From NCBI RefSeq assembly GCF_003576645.1, contig NC_044929.1:2329372-2393371 (forward strand): a stretch of 64,000 bases of DNA, in the 5' to 3' direction. The notes beneath the pieces were generated by a model that was not told where the DNA came from, ran no database searches, and saw nothing but the letters and a program-made list of their open reading frames with translations. Position numbers and translations under genes: made by a program. This document shows, piece after piece, positions 1-10,741 of the stretch (position 1 is the stretch's first letter; every line of letters starts with the position of its first letter). This DNA is from Ipomoea triloba. Its lineage: Eukaryota > Streptophyta > Magnoliopsida > Solanales > Convolvulaceae.

Positions 1-140
1 GTTGTCAAAAGAGGGGTAAAAAGGGACAGAAAACCTACCATCAAATAAGTTTTCATGCTGCTGTTTAACTGTGCATTATGAGGCCAAATATTATATGTGT
101 GTGTGTGTATATATATAGGTATTAGATCAAATGAGAACTG

Positions 141-503
141 CTGCCCAAGTAAAAACTGAGAATTCATCTTAGTCATCGATCTAGGAATGGTCAATGGCTC
201 TAAAGCAAGGGAAAAATGCGGTGGTATTTTGTTAAATATCTCAAACTTTGAAGTGCACCAACCACTTATACAAGGTGCCCTGAGTAATACTACAAAGTTC
301 ACCTAGTGGTATGTGAAGTGCAATTTCTTGAGTGCACTATTATGTACATCGGATGCACTTTGCAGTTGTGCGCGGTGCATTTCAAAGTTTGAAACATTTA
401 CCAAAATGCCATTACAGTTTTTCTCCTTTTTCCCCTTGCTTTAGAGCCGTTGATCTTCCCTAGGTCAACGGCTAAGATTTGTTCGTAGTTTTTATTTGGA
501 AGT
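141..503. mobile_element. MITE-like element with long inverted repeats, in an intron of the first gene
   Basis: The left arm (from about 141) and right arm (to about 503) are imperfect inverted copies of each other over more than 100 bases. Both contain GGCTCTAAAGCAAGGG or its complement (193-208 and 438-453) and matching AAACTTTGAA/TTTCAAAG segments nearer the centre. There is no coding capacity. The structure fits a non-autonomous DNA transposon. The exact ends and target-site duplication are not resolved. Confidence 0.6.
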
Positions 504-599
504 GCATATCTGATGTCAAATTTCCTTTTAATAGAAATTCGTAAGTCTCAAGCGAAAAATGCTCTACTCTTTTCTAAAGTGAATAATTGATCTCATCAG

Positions 600-1714
600 G
601 TTGCAAAATGAGGTAGATGTTAGCTCCCCTAAAGGGACATCACAACCTGGACATGTGCAAATTACTCCCCCTGATCATGATCTGAAGGGAAACATTTCAC
701 TAAGCAGAACAATGAAGAATGAAACTGTCAGTAGGAAAGCTTTGGATAAGGTACTCTGTTTCTCCCCATTTCTTGTAGAGTAATATTACATCTACTATCA
801 CTTTCTACTCCCTGCTGATGTGTCATGTTCTGATTGATCTAAAAAATAGTGGGCCACTGCTTTTTATTCATTCACTTTTCTATACCCAATAAAATTCATT
901 CACTTTTCTATACCCAATAAAATTTGTACACATGACGGGAGTTATACTCCATGGAAGTACATCTATCATTTTCCTTGTATATTTCATCTGTTTGCAACTC
1001 AGCGGCACTGATTCACTATGCTAATCTTCATTTGTGCCCACTAGCTTTGGTCAATATACTCAGCTGGTAACACAGTACCAATTCCCTTCCTGAGGGCAAC
1101 TGATATATCACCCGTCGCACTTTTGTCTGAAAATGTGCTTGGGGGTTGGCAGCAAGATGATAGTGGGAAGATAGCTGTGGATGGAGTTCAGGAACTTTTA
1201 ACTGGTGATGCTCAGCTAAAGAAGGGTCGAGCTAGACAAAATGAGGTCCACTTTCTCTCTCATTTTTTTTCGGTTTAAAATAAAGATAAAAATAAATATA
1301 AATATAAATTTCTCCTCCCCGCCCAACCCCTCCTTTTCCTTTTCCCCTATGCTATTCTGCTTACTAGTGTTGCATAAATGGTCACAGGTTCCACTTCCTC
1401 CAAGTGTATACCAGAGACTAACATCGAGTCCTACACTAATGAATCTCACACAGGCCTTAGCTTATCACAGGATGTACGATTATTCAACTCATTTAGCTTC
1501 CAAGTTTGTTGCATTTGTGATTGGACTTGAATCTTGAACCGGTTGATTTATATCATAATTCACTTTTTGTGATAATTTATAACAGTTATTGACCCTTTGA
1601 TCTCGTCACCACAGGTGCTATGAAGAGATGCCGCTTCAAGAAATGCAAGCTACACAAGAACAACAGACCATTCAAAACCTTTGTGAGACTCTAAGAACTA
1701 TTTTACGATTGTAG
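600..1714 (+). CDS. Unrecognised plant protein, C-terminal four exons (gene continues upstream of the window)
   Basis: Four exons fit one frame: 600-750, 1045-1245, 1388-1473 and 1615-1714, with a TAG stop at 1712-1714. Each is bounded by AG/GT sites. The first two junctions fall between codons, and the third splits a Met codon (AT|G). The visible part is about 178 residues. It is Ser/Thr-rich at first, then reads LWSIYSAGNTVPIPFLRATD, followed by a segment with SVYQRLTSSPTLMNLTQALA, and ends in a Gln/Glu-rich helix-like stretch (EEMPLQEMQATQEQQ). I see no catalytic motif, zinc site or membrane segment. The start lies outside the window, and the 5' 599 bases look like intron carrying an inverted-repeat element. 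I do not recognise the family. It is the only plus-strand gene here, and its 3' end faces the 3' end of the RRM gene (tail to tail, about 0.8 kb apart). The exon structure is more certain than any function. Confidence 0.6.
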
Positions 1715-2523
1715 ATGAAGGATGTATGTATATTTGCAGTTACAAACTAAACATGTTTATGTTGTGTGCTCAATTTTAAGATATGTATGCTATTTCATAT
1801 TGAGTTATTGTTGCCTTGATTGATATTCTACAGTGTGCAATCGTACGTGATGATTTTATTAGACCAAGCACATCCTGAAATTGGGTAATTAGGGGTATTT
1901 GAGGAAATAAGTACAAGAATTAAATAAATTGGACAGTGGGGGCAATTTATTCTGTGGACTTGGGTCCAAAAATATACAATTTATATATTGAATGTTCACA
2001 ATTTTTATATATTAAATGTTCACAATGTACATACTGAATGTTGACAATTTGAATTGTGAGCACTCAATATATAAAATATAAATTGTAGACATTCAGTATA
2101 TAAATGTCAAAAACCTTGTGGTCAAGCGGCATGGCTCTCCCAAGTGAGAGGTCACAGATTTGATCCCCAGTAGGTTCAGATGCTACATAGTAACAACATG
2201 GAAAGAACATTGTGAAGCTATTAAAAAGTGAAAGAAAATACAAATGATATACATTTAATTTAGTGTTTATGAATATTAAAATTTAGATATATGAACGCAT
2301 AAAACAAATATTATGAACATGATACTAAATAATGTTATTAAATATAATATACTAGTTGATACTTAAGGCATGGTGGATCTGGTACATGGTATAATTCAAT
2401 TTCAAAGCCAATGCAAGCAAGAAAGAAACATTTCCAGTTAAAGGGGATTGGATTCTTCACAAAATTCTTTAAAGTACACATCTTCTAAAATGTTAAAACA
2501 TGCTTGGGTGCAGCCATTGCTTA
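1715..2523. other. Intergenic region between convergent genes: AT-rich inverted repeat plus SINE-like unit
   Basis: Positions 1974-2110 contain direct and inverted copies of an ATTGAATGTTCACAATT-type unit, forming a small fold-back minisatellite. It is followed at 2111-2200 by a tRNA-like head: GTGGTCAAGCGGC resembles a pol III A box and ACAGATTTGATCCCCAG a B box. A relative of this head recurs at about 30830. The rest is AT-rich DNA with no gene that I can see. Confidence 0.5.
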
Positions 2524-4422
2524 CTAAGAACTCTCATTTTCTCTTAAAACCTCAGCTTCAGCTTGTGCCATTGGATCATCTTTGATATCCCCCCCATCTT
2601 CCTTCTCACCTTCTCGCTCCTCTGCCATTTTTTTCCTATGTAATTCCTCTGCAGTCTGCATGGCAGCCCTATGCTCTGCTTGGAGTCTCTGCATTTCCTC
2701 TTCTTGCTGTTGTCTTTCGAACCATGTATCCGCATCCGCCCAAACTGAAGACATAGCATAATCGAGTAAGTACTTACATTCAAGTATGGAGGCAAAAAAA
2801 TCGTGTTGGGGGTTTAAGTTATAGAGAAAATTTCCAATTGTATTAACTGTATCCCATATAATTATATATACCATATATGATCGTACCGAGTATTATTAAT
2901 AAGAGTAAATTCAAGGTTTAATTTTGAAGAACGGTATGTCGGTACTAAAGGTTTATCCTAACGGTGCAATTTCAAAGATCATTATGTATATGCTTAAATT
3001 AATCCCCCAAATAATGAAGGGAGGATATTCTCTATGCACAAGTAGGGGAAAAAAAACAGTCGTTTTCAAGAAAGGTGAAAGTGAAATCATAAGTTACGAT
3101 TACATAACCAATAGCCTGAGCCACTGAAAAACAAGTAATTAGCCTCCCCTCCTCCTTGGTCATAAGCTCAATGAAAGTGGCATGGACAGAAGCCTTCCTA
3201 ATGCTTCTTCAAAGAAAAGATGGTTCCCAAGTGCTTCCAATTTTGTGATGAATTCTTATTCTCTAGACAGTAAACAGGTGGAAGGCTTCATGAACAGATG
3301 AAGCCATCAAAAAGCCCAACCAGGATCTAGCTAGAAATGGAAGATCAGAGGTCATTCCTTAGGGTTAAGTCAGTGGTTAACTATCTTAGGCTCCCATCCA
3401 CTACTACTTTGCAGATGAGGCAACAAACTTCATATCACAATGCCAGCCAGCCAGCCATCAAATATGAATTAGCCACATTCTCAAAGACAGGATCGTTTCT
3501 TTTCTGCTTTAGGTTTTTCCTATTCTTTTCTTGAATGGTGGGATTTTCGAATTTAGCACCAGTCTATGATGAGCCAGATAGCCATTTTTTCTTTTCATCA
3601 TTAAACTTCCAATTGAAGCAGCTAATAGTTGAATCGCACATTTGTGCTAGTATATTATATGCTCAACACTTCCAACTCCATCTAATAGTTCTGCAGAAAG
3701 CTCTGACTCTTGAAGAGTACTGAAAGGTCCAATTAATTCTCTAGATATTCTATTCTAAACTTGGAATTCCCTGCTATTCCATATTGCAATGCAATTCTTA
3801 ATTCCCCAAAACTCTATACAATTAAATTGAAAATAAGAACCTCCCTCAAGCAGCTTCGAAACAGGAAATCCAATTGAAATATGCTATATACTAGCTACCG
3901 CTTACAATCTAGGGTTAGGTTTAAACTTACCGTTATTTGAAACAAAAAAAAATTGAAGTACTAAGAAATAGTAAGAGTGATGATAGTGAAGACTTACTAG
4001 GTTGCGCAGCCCAACCCTGTTCTCCACCCTTGATGCGCTCCGGGAGAGCGTAATTAACGGTGAGGACGCGGCCGTAGAGTTCGGCGCCGTCCATATTGTC
4101 CATGGCGGCGGAGGCATCTTCTCTCTCCAGAAAAGTGACGAAGCCGAAAGAGCGGTGCTTCTGCGTCGCCTGGTCTAGCGGCGTCTTCACATCCTTGATG
4201 TCTCCGAACGGTATGAAGGCTGCGTGCAAGATCGCCTCGTTCACTTCCTCCGCCAATCCACCTGCCGTCGCCGCCGCAGCAGCAGAATGTACAGTTTAAT
4301 GTACGAATTCATAGACATACACATACGAATGCAATACGTATATGATATATACAGGACATATAAGAAGGTTAGACGAGCAGCTTACCTACGTACAAGGTGT
4401 TCTTCTGCACTGCCTGATTCAT
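2524..4422 (-). CDS. RRM RNA-binding protein, AtE1/cyclophilin-33-type RRM (spliceosome-associated)
   Basis: Three exons on the minus strand: 4422-4386, 4261-3998 and 2744-2524. The phases join to give 173 residues. The protein starts [20 protein letters not shown] and carries one RRM (about residues 8-87). RNP2 is LYVGGL and RNP1 is RSFGFVTF. The stretch [20 protein letters not shown] is typical of the RRM of human cyclophilin E and its plant relatives. After the RRM come [21 protein letters not shown] and an Arg/Glu/Lys-rich helix ending in an acidic tail. There is no cyclophilin domain, which is normal for the plant short form (Arabidopsis AtE1-like). The family is associated with the activated spliceosome, so a role in nuclear pre-mRNA splicing is inferred. 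The start is set by the conserved N terminus. A (GA)n tract lies immediately upstream of the ATG. Intron 2 is about 1.25 kb. Confidence 0.93.
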
Positions 4423-4423
4423 T

Positions 4424-4463
<40 letters not shown>

Positions 4464-4479
4464 CCTCCCTCTCTCTCTT
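4424..4479 (-). repeat. (CT)n/(GA)n microsatellite in the 5' leader of the RRM gene
   Basis: An almost pure CT run on the plus strand, with CCCT interruptions near 4459-4470, begins two bases upstream of the ATG of the RRM gene. On the transcribed strand it reads (GA)n. GA-rich leaders are common in plant promoters and 5' UTRs and can bind BPC/GAGA-type factors. That role is inferred, not shown. Confidence 0.85.
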
Positions 4480-5525
4480 CCCGCCTCCATTTTTATTGCA
4501 TCAAATAGGCCTAGAGAATAAGCCCAATACAGGCCCATGCCAAATTTATTTTTAACCCATACCCACAGTAAAATTTGGTTTAGCTCTTTCATAATGAATT
4601 TGATTCTGATTACTTTATTGGTTTGATTGTTTTTTCAATACATATGTTTTTCGATTTACGCTAGGTTAATCATAGTCTCTCGTTCTCTATTCCAAAAGTC
4701 TATTCCAGAAACTGTGGAGCCCAACTTTAATCTCCGCGGTTCAAATCTCTGCAGCCCAACGCACACGTTACTCCAACCTAGAGAGCACACCTCTAGAAAT
4801 TGGAGAGCCCAACTCTAATGACGCTTGAGATGTGGTTGGATTGTTGAAACCCCCACCCTGTAGCTTCCAATCGTGACTTGATCAGCCACTATACTAATTC
4901 CGAGGAGTTTGGTTATTTTTAGAATAGCAAGAGAAACTCGTCATTATGTGAAGTGAATGGCCCTATGAGAATTATATGCAAGTTTCATCCTTTGTTGTAA
5001 TATCAAATTACCGATATTGTGTAGCATGTGCTATGAATTCAAAAAAAACAATTTCAAACAAACCCTTAATGTACAATATTTCAACAAAAATTAGTCTTGA
5101 TAAATTTCAATGTGGTAAAGGGAAATGGTAATTTCTAAACAGTCACAACTCATAAATGTGAATGCATGTTCAAATGAGCATGGCAAGTACATGAAAAGGG
5201 GAAGAGCTAGGATGGTAAAACATAATGTATAGTTTTAATTAATAATCTCAATAATGACAATCTCCAAATCTGTATACACCACCTGTATACCCCCAAAATG
5301 TGAATGCAAAATCCTCCAAATTCAGGGTGTTCAACAATTAACCGCTAAATAATCTAATCTCTGCAAAGGAGCACCAACCTGTAAGTTACAAGCAAAATTG
5401 CTACAAGCATTTGTGAATAATGAGGAAATCTATTGATTCGCTTGCTTCGAAGGATCGGAACCAAAAAAACTACTAAACAGCTAACCAGGAAGCAGCCAAG
5501 GCTTTATTTAGCCTTTTTAGGTGTT
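4480..5525. other. Intergenic DNA between the RRM gene (5' side) and cytochrome b5 (3' side)
   Basis: This stretch must hold the promoter of the RRM gene and the 3' UTR of cytochrome b5. I see no TATA box I would trust, no RNA gene and no clear repeat. It is AT-rich plant sequence with short stop-rich frames only. Confidence 0.4.
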
Positions 5526-8500
5526 TTACTTCTTACGCAAGAACAAGAAACCGGCAGCCACAGAGACGCCAACAATGGCTACCGGAAGAGCCCAATAATG
5601 TTTGGCGAAATCCATGACTTTCTGAGATGTATTGCTGGGCTGCTTTGAGACGGTTTCGAGTTTAGGGATGGCAGGGGCAGACGGATCAATCTCTCCAATG
5701 AAGAATTTCTCCATGAGTTCCCTTGCACTTTTGCTATGCCCAGCATCTTCAAAGTCATCTGTTGCATCTTTTCCTAAAACAAAATTGAAGCCCTAGTCAC
5801 ACCAAGACTGAGGATTCCATCTTACAATTTCAATTTATGCTTTCTTGTTTGAGTGATCGGCATATGAAGCCTTTGTGCTCATTACTTCTGTTAGGATCAA
5901 GCGCTTACTACTATGCCAAAAGCTATAACCGAGAGGAAGGGTGCTGGACTTGGCCCTTTAGGCATAATCCCCCCCAACACCTGCCAACCTTAACTACACA
6001 GTTTACCAAGTGCTTACCACTACACCAAAAGTTATAGCTCGTAGCGAAGAAGCAACTTTATTTCCTTATACCGTCACATTTTTGAGAAGCAGGGTACTAG
6101 ACTTGACCCTTCAGACCTCTGCCCGACAGTCCCTCTAGCCACCTGGTGTTGGACTTGGCCCTTCACCGGCCTCTGCCTAACAACTTCTTCTCATATATAC
6201 AATGTTTAATTCGCAATTTGATCCCTTGACTATTCGCATTTGTCCAATTCTAGTATTGACTTTAAAAGTTACCTATTTGGATCTTTTGCTTATTGATTTT
6301 ATACTTAATTTGGCCATCCATTAGGAAAACTGTTAAAATGTTAATTAAATTCAATGGCAACATTAGAATTTCAATATTTGAGGGACCATTTGTTATGTCT
6401 ACCATTTTTCCTTTGTAAGTTTTGTACTGTATAAAAAGACCACACCACAGTCAAGCACTAATTTTGTGTTTATTTTACACTTTCTTTTTCATTTCTTTTT
6501 TGAGAACCTTTCTTTTTCATTTCTAATAAATTTACTTAGATGGAAATGTGTTATTTCATCAAAACATTCATTAGTTTTTACTAGTGTGCTAAAGTTTTAG
6601 TATCAAAGTTGTGAAGTTGTAACAATTAACATGTGATGTTCCGTTAGGACCGTTAGAGTGTTTAACGTACAAATAAATAAGTAAATATGAAACAACTTTA
6701 ATTTATATCATATTGCTCATTAGGTTGTTCAAAATGGTTCAACTATTGAAATTCCAAATTTACCATCCGAATTTAGTATCCATTTACCCGCTTTCTAACA
6801 AATGACAAAATTAGGTACCAAATAGGTAACTTTTAAAGTCAAGGAAAAAATTGGACAAATGTGAATGGTCAGGTAGAATGAAGCTTTAAAAAAATTATGC
6901 TCAGTAATAATGAAATAAAATACAATTTACCAGTGACATCTAGCATAACATCATCTCCACCCGGATGATCATCCATGTATGATGAAACATCATATACCTG
7001 CACATGTAAAATAGCTCAGCTTGTTAAACCTTTTGATATCTTTTTCTGTTGTGCCTAATAAGAGTTGAGACAAGGTTTCGCTTCCTGATAACCATAGGAC
7101 AAGTTCTGGATGTGTGGCCAAAATAACAACAAAAAGAAGTACCTTATCTAAATTAATGATTGAATGCTGTGAATGAATGTGTTCATAAGCTGTAAGGACA
7201 AGTCAAGTGCCAATATTGTTTTGCATACCGTAAGAATTTAAATGTGTTTGACATGTGAAAGTCAACTATAGGTGCCCCTGGGGCATAGCTCAGTGATCGA
7301 AAGCCCGAGTGTGGGTGTAGTGCCCAACAATTACCCAGGTTCGAATGCTCAATGGGGGAGGATCTCAGTCTGGGGAAATAAGCAAGCACTCGAACCCTAC
7401 ACCACTGAGGTACCTCCCGCGATTTCTCTCACAATCCCCAGGGAAGGGGGGTGAGGGGCCCTCAAGTTTAGCATTAAAACCTAAAGTCACCTATAGGATC
7501 CAAATAAGAGACCACATGGAAGATAAAGTTAATTACTTCAGCAAAGTTGTTCAAAGCTAATATTCATAGGATATGCTGATACGTGCTCTTACAGATGCCC
7601 AAGTGCCCAACCCAATAGGCCAATAGGAGAAATCTCTTTCTTTTTTCCTGCAATTCTCTCAGTAGTAAAATCAACTAACACAGATGTGATTGAATTGAGT
7701 GAAGCTGCTCTAAATTGTCAGATATACACCTTACTAATGCCAAACCCAATAGAAGGCAAGTATTTCTACTTGTGGGTCACGACACTCTCCGGGCTTTACT
7801 TGACTATGGATCAGACTGTGCCACATCAGTAAAATATGACCTAAGGGCAAAGGTTTTTGTGCCTATTCCAACCAATGAAAAGCTACCAGTTTTCACAGCA
7901 TCTCGCATTCTCGCTCAAGTCCATCACTCCATCCAATACTCTCTACCTTTAAATTCATCAATGCTGAAAATCAATTAAGCTTTCTGCAATGGTGGCTGGC
8001 GAAGAATTTTATCACGTAAATAGCTTACTTATCCTACGTCCCTATGAAAATGGGAGCTTCATCCATATTTCAAAGCTTAACATAAAGCATCTAAGAAATC
8101 AACTCTGAACCATTTGAGCATGCATTTTACAATTACAACCATACTGCCCATTGCTGCATAGCAATATTCTTGAAAGATCCAATTTTTATCTCAACCCAAG
8201 GGCCACTGATGTAAAACAAAAACCCAGGCGCCTCATAATGTTCCAGCATAATCATCCTACATTTTATTTTCAGTATATTTCACTATTTGAGACACAACTT
8301 TATATCTGACCTCTTACCTAAAGTATGAAGGTTTGTGCTGCTATACTATAACGAGGCGACTGAAATTATTTTTAATTTAATTTTTCTATAATGTTACGTT
8401 TAGTATTAATATATAAAATTTATATATTTAGAAATTATATTGAAACTACTATTAAGAATAAGATCAAATTTTAAAATAACTAAAAATACTAAACAAAAAA

Positions 8501-8887
8501 AAAAATACAAAAGAAGAAAGAGTTGATTGGACCGCTGAATAGTAAACAGGATTAAAGCAATCATAGCCTCAAATTCACATACTCTTTGCTAGCAAAAGTT
8601 TTTATGTTGGATTACTTCCTAATTCACTTTGATGGAATCAAACTTTTAGCAACTAAAGCAAACATCAACTCAAACAAACGAACAAAAGAAAACACACAAA
8701 TTTTTATTATATTTGTGAATCAGATTTCAAAACCAAAACTAATAAGAGCATAGTTTAAACCAAATCTAAACACAAGATGAAGATAAGTATAGGGATAGAC
8801 CTTGCCGTCAATAACGACCCAGCAATCTTCCTTAGTATTGTGCTCAGAAGCTTCCGCCATTGAATATAACTTCGTTAGAGTTGGCAT
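5526..8887 (-). CDS. Cytochrome b5, tail-anchored ER isoform
   Basis: Three exons on the minus strand, 8887-8801, 6997-6931 and 5773-5526, encode 133 residues, close to the usual size of plant cytochrome b5. The start is the ATG at 8887 because [10 protein letters not shown] matches the conserved plant N terminus; the ATG nine codons later would shorten it. The heme domain includes [20 protein letters not shown], the axial-ligand motif HPGGDD and the second heme His in EDAGHS. A linker rich in Pro/Ser/Lys precedes a C-terminal hydrophobic helix (about residues 110-128) that ends LFLRKK, a basic tail typical of ER tail-anchored proteins. It carries electrons to fatty acid desaturases, hydroxylases and P450s at the ER (family knowledge). 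Intron 1 holds a SINE-like unit and intron 2 a long inverted-repeat element. A CTT-rich tract lies just upstream of the ATG. Confidence 0.96.
5860..6190. repeat. Interspersed 'GGACTTGGCCC' repeat (SINE-tail family), in cytochrome b5 intron 2
   Basis: Two or three degenerate units carry the phrases GTGCTGGACTTGGCCCTTTA, CTCTGCCCGACAGTCCC and GTGTTGGACTTGGCCCTTCA, each next to a 'taccactacaccaaaagttat' segment that looks like the complement of a tRNA-like head. The same family recurs near 9660, 21780-22060, 23140, 23640-23940, 38600-39180, 48535-48600 and 55000-55090. It is a moderately abundant lineage-specific repeat. Confidence 0.6.
6209..6886. mobile_element. MITE-like inverted-repeat element in cytochrome b5 intron 2
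   Basis: The left arm (about 6209-6300) contains CATTTGTCCAATTCTAG and GACTTTAAAAGTTACCTATT. The right arm (about 6795-6886) is its inverted copy: AATAGGTAACTTTTAAAGTC, then TTGGACAAATGTGAATGG. The arms are about 85-90 bases with several mismatches and enclose roughly 500 AT-rich bases. There is no coding sequence. The structure fits a non-autonomous DNA element. Confidence 0.6.
7274..7465 (+). mobile_element. SINE-like retroposon in cytochrome b5 intron 1
   Basis: The unit starts with a tRNA-like head. GGCATAGCTCAGTGATCGAA resembles a pol III A box and CCCAGGTTCGAATGC a B box 40-50 bases later. A GC-rich body follows, ending near GGGGTGAGGGGCCC. The GC content is well above that of the surrounding intron. 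I did not find a clean poly-A tail or target-site duplication. It is not a functional tRNA because the anticodon arm and acceptor stem do not fold. Confidence 0.5.
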
Positions 8888-10741
8888 TTTTTCTTCTTCT
8901 TCTTCTCCTCCTCCTCTTGTTATTTCAGGCAGATTCTTGTACCCTAAAAGGCTAGAATCTAAATTGCTCTTCCCTGCCTTTTGGAGTACTCAGGAAAGCC
9001 TATGCTGATTGCCTAACCCAAAGCCCAAATATGGATATTCTCCTGTGGTTGGTGGGTCTTTTACTTTATTGGCGCAAAAAGAAAACTTTATATAATTCTT
9101 TATTTTTTTGTTGAACATGGTACGAACTTAAAAATCCCTCATATGATTAGGACTTAATCAAAATTTTAAACACCTCGTGGTCTAATAAAAAATTAATTTT
9201 TATATTATTATATTATACATAATAATAATATACAAAGCTTTTAAGCTTGAAAACAAAAAATCAAATATTTTTTACTCTAAAACTAATTCAATTTTCTTGA
9301 TTAAGTATTAATTGTTAGTTATACTATTGTAATAATTAAAAAAATTGACTATTTGTTATTTTATTAAAACTTTCCATCATTGATAGATTTATAAGTGGAT
9401 GCTTTTTATAGGAAGACCTATATATATGTGTGTGTGGATTTATAGTGACATTCCATTTATGTTGATCTTGTAGACCATGTTTTCCAGACTAATTTAATCT
9501 ATTTTTTTTTAAAAGAAAAATAACACTTTTTTTATGAATTATATGTTTATAACGGTTTTTGTGTTCACCTTCAGTTTCTAGATGAATCATCCCATGTTAA
9601 GTTTGTTGTTGTTGCTGGGAGGGGGGAATTGGCTTTTACTGGCACACATTTTTGAAATATTAGGTGTTAGACTTAGCTTTTACCGGCCTCCACTCAACAC
9701 AGGAAGATCAATGGCAATGCCTATTCAGAATGTCGACGACAAATATTTTTTTCTTTGAAACACGCAAGTGGGACTTACATTTCTTGTTCATAAGTCATTT
9801 TTAGCCTACTTATTTGCTATAGAGTAGACACTGTTACAAAAATCGGTCGCCTAAACGCCCCTAGACCGAGGCGAATTGTTCCCTAGACATTCGCCTAAGT
9901 GGTGAGCCCTGTCATAGTCCACAATATAACAATGCCTACTTTTCCGATCTCCCGAGCTCTGGGTGTAGTAAAGGGTTGCCCAGACCCCAGATCCTTCTCC
10001 CGGTCTGGGTAGACCGGGCCTCCTTGCAACCCGAGCTGTGGTATGGGCCTTCGCGGAGGTTCGAACCAGGGACCTCTCACCCGCGGATCTATCCACTGCC
10101 ATATTGGACTGATAGACTGACCGGTGCATGTCCGCCACGCGTCCTACATGCCGCCAGACCGGAAATCTTGTTGTAGCCACTATAAAAGGCGCATTTATTA
10201 CGGTAGATAGACTTTTGGCTATTTCTTCTAATACAGTAGCTAAAGAGACCGAAAACCTCTGACCCACTGTCACGTAGTTCGGTCTCCTCTAGGGTATTCT
10301 ACCTTGTACCCGACCTCATATAAATACAGTATTTCGTTCCGTATTTTGCTGTATCATTTTTGGCTACCCAATTGTCTCAAAATTTGACTGGCCTATTCTA
10401 TAACCTGAATAGCCAAATAATCACCTTTGGGTAGGGACAGCAGACGAACTTTCTTGAAATCACATTCTAAAAATCATATAGTCAAGAAAAGCAACGGAGT
10501 TGTGAAACCTCAAACGAATTCAAGGAATTGCATATTCATTAACCTATTTACATTGTTTGTCTTTTAACAGTGGCTATCAACAACAGTATGAATACTACTA
10601 GTAATTTACATCAAAATTTTAGTAGCTGAGGGCTTAAAATCAAGCATTCAGTCGTGTCTGACAGATTAGTTCACTGACCATGCATGCCCAGTTCAGTGAC
10701 TTCAGTCTAATTTGCATTTTGCACGAGGTTGCAAAATCCAT
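8888..10741. other. Intergenic DNA upstream of cytochrome b5 with an LTR-like segment
   Basis: The first 40 bases are a CTT-rich leader of the cytochrome b5 gene. The rest to 9650 is AT-rich. A GGACTTGGCCC-type remnant lies near 9655-9700. An LTR-like block covers about 9840-10370. The remainder to 10741 is the 3' flank of the FYR-WD40 gene. I see no open reading frame that looks real. Confidence 0.5.
9840..10370 (+). mobile_element. LTR-like fragment (degenerate solo LTR)
   Basis: This is a GC-richer block in AT-rich DNA with a TATA box at 10181 (TATAAAAGGC), followed by CGACCTCATATAAATACAGT and a TATTTCG...ATTTTGGCTACCCA end. Its order of parts (CCGCC..CATGCCGC..TATAAA..CCCGACCT..end) matches the better-defined LTR at 20050-20573, so the two are probably distant relatives. 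The left end and target duplication are not clear. Small frames inside it are not genes. Confidence 0.45.

Noticed and set aside
4224..4508. Plus-strand frame with a Leu/Ser repeat tail
   Set aside because: It is the CT microsatellite read as (LS)n and the complement of RRM gene exon 2.
7274..7350. Possible tRNA gene on the plus strand
   Set aside because: A and B box-like segments are present but the acceptor stem and anticodon arm do not form; it reads as the head of a SINE.
9851..10273. 140-codon minus-strand frame
   Set aside because: It lies inside the LTR-like segment and has no protein-family features.
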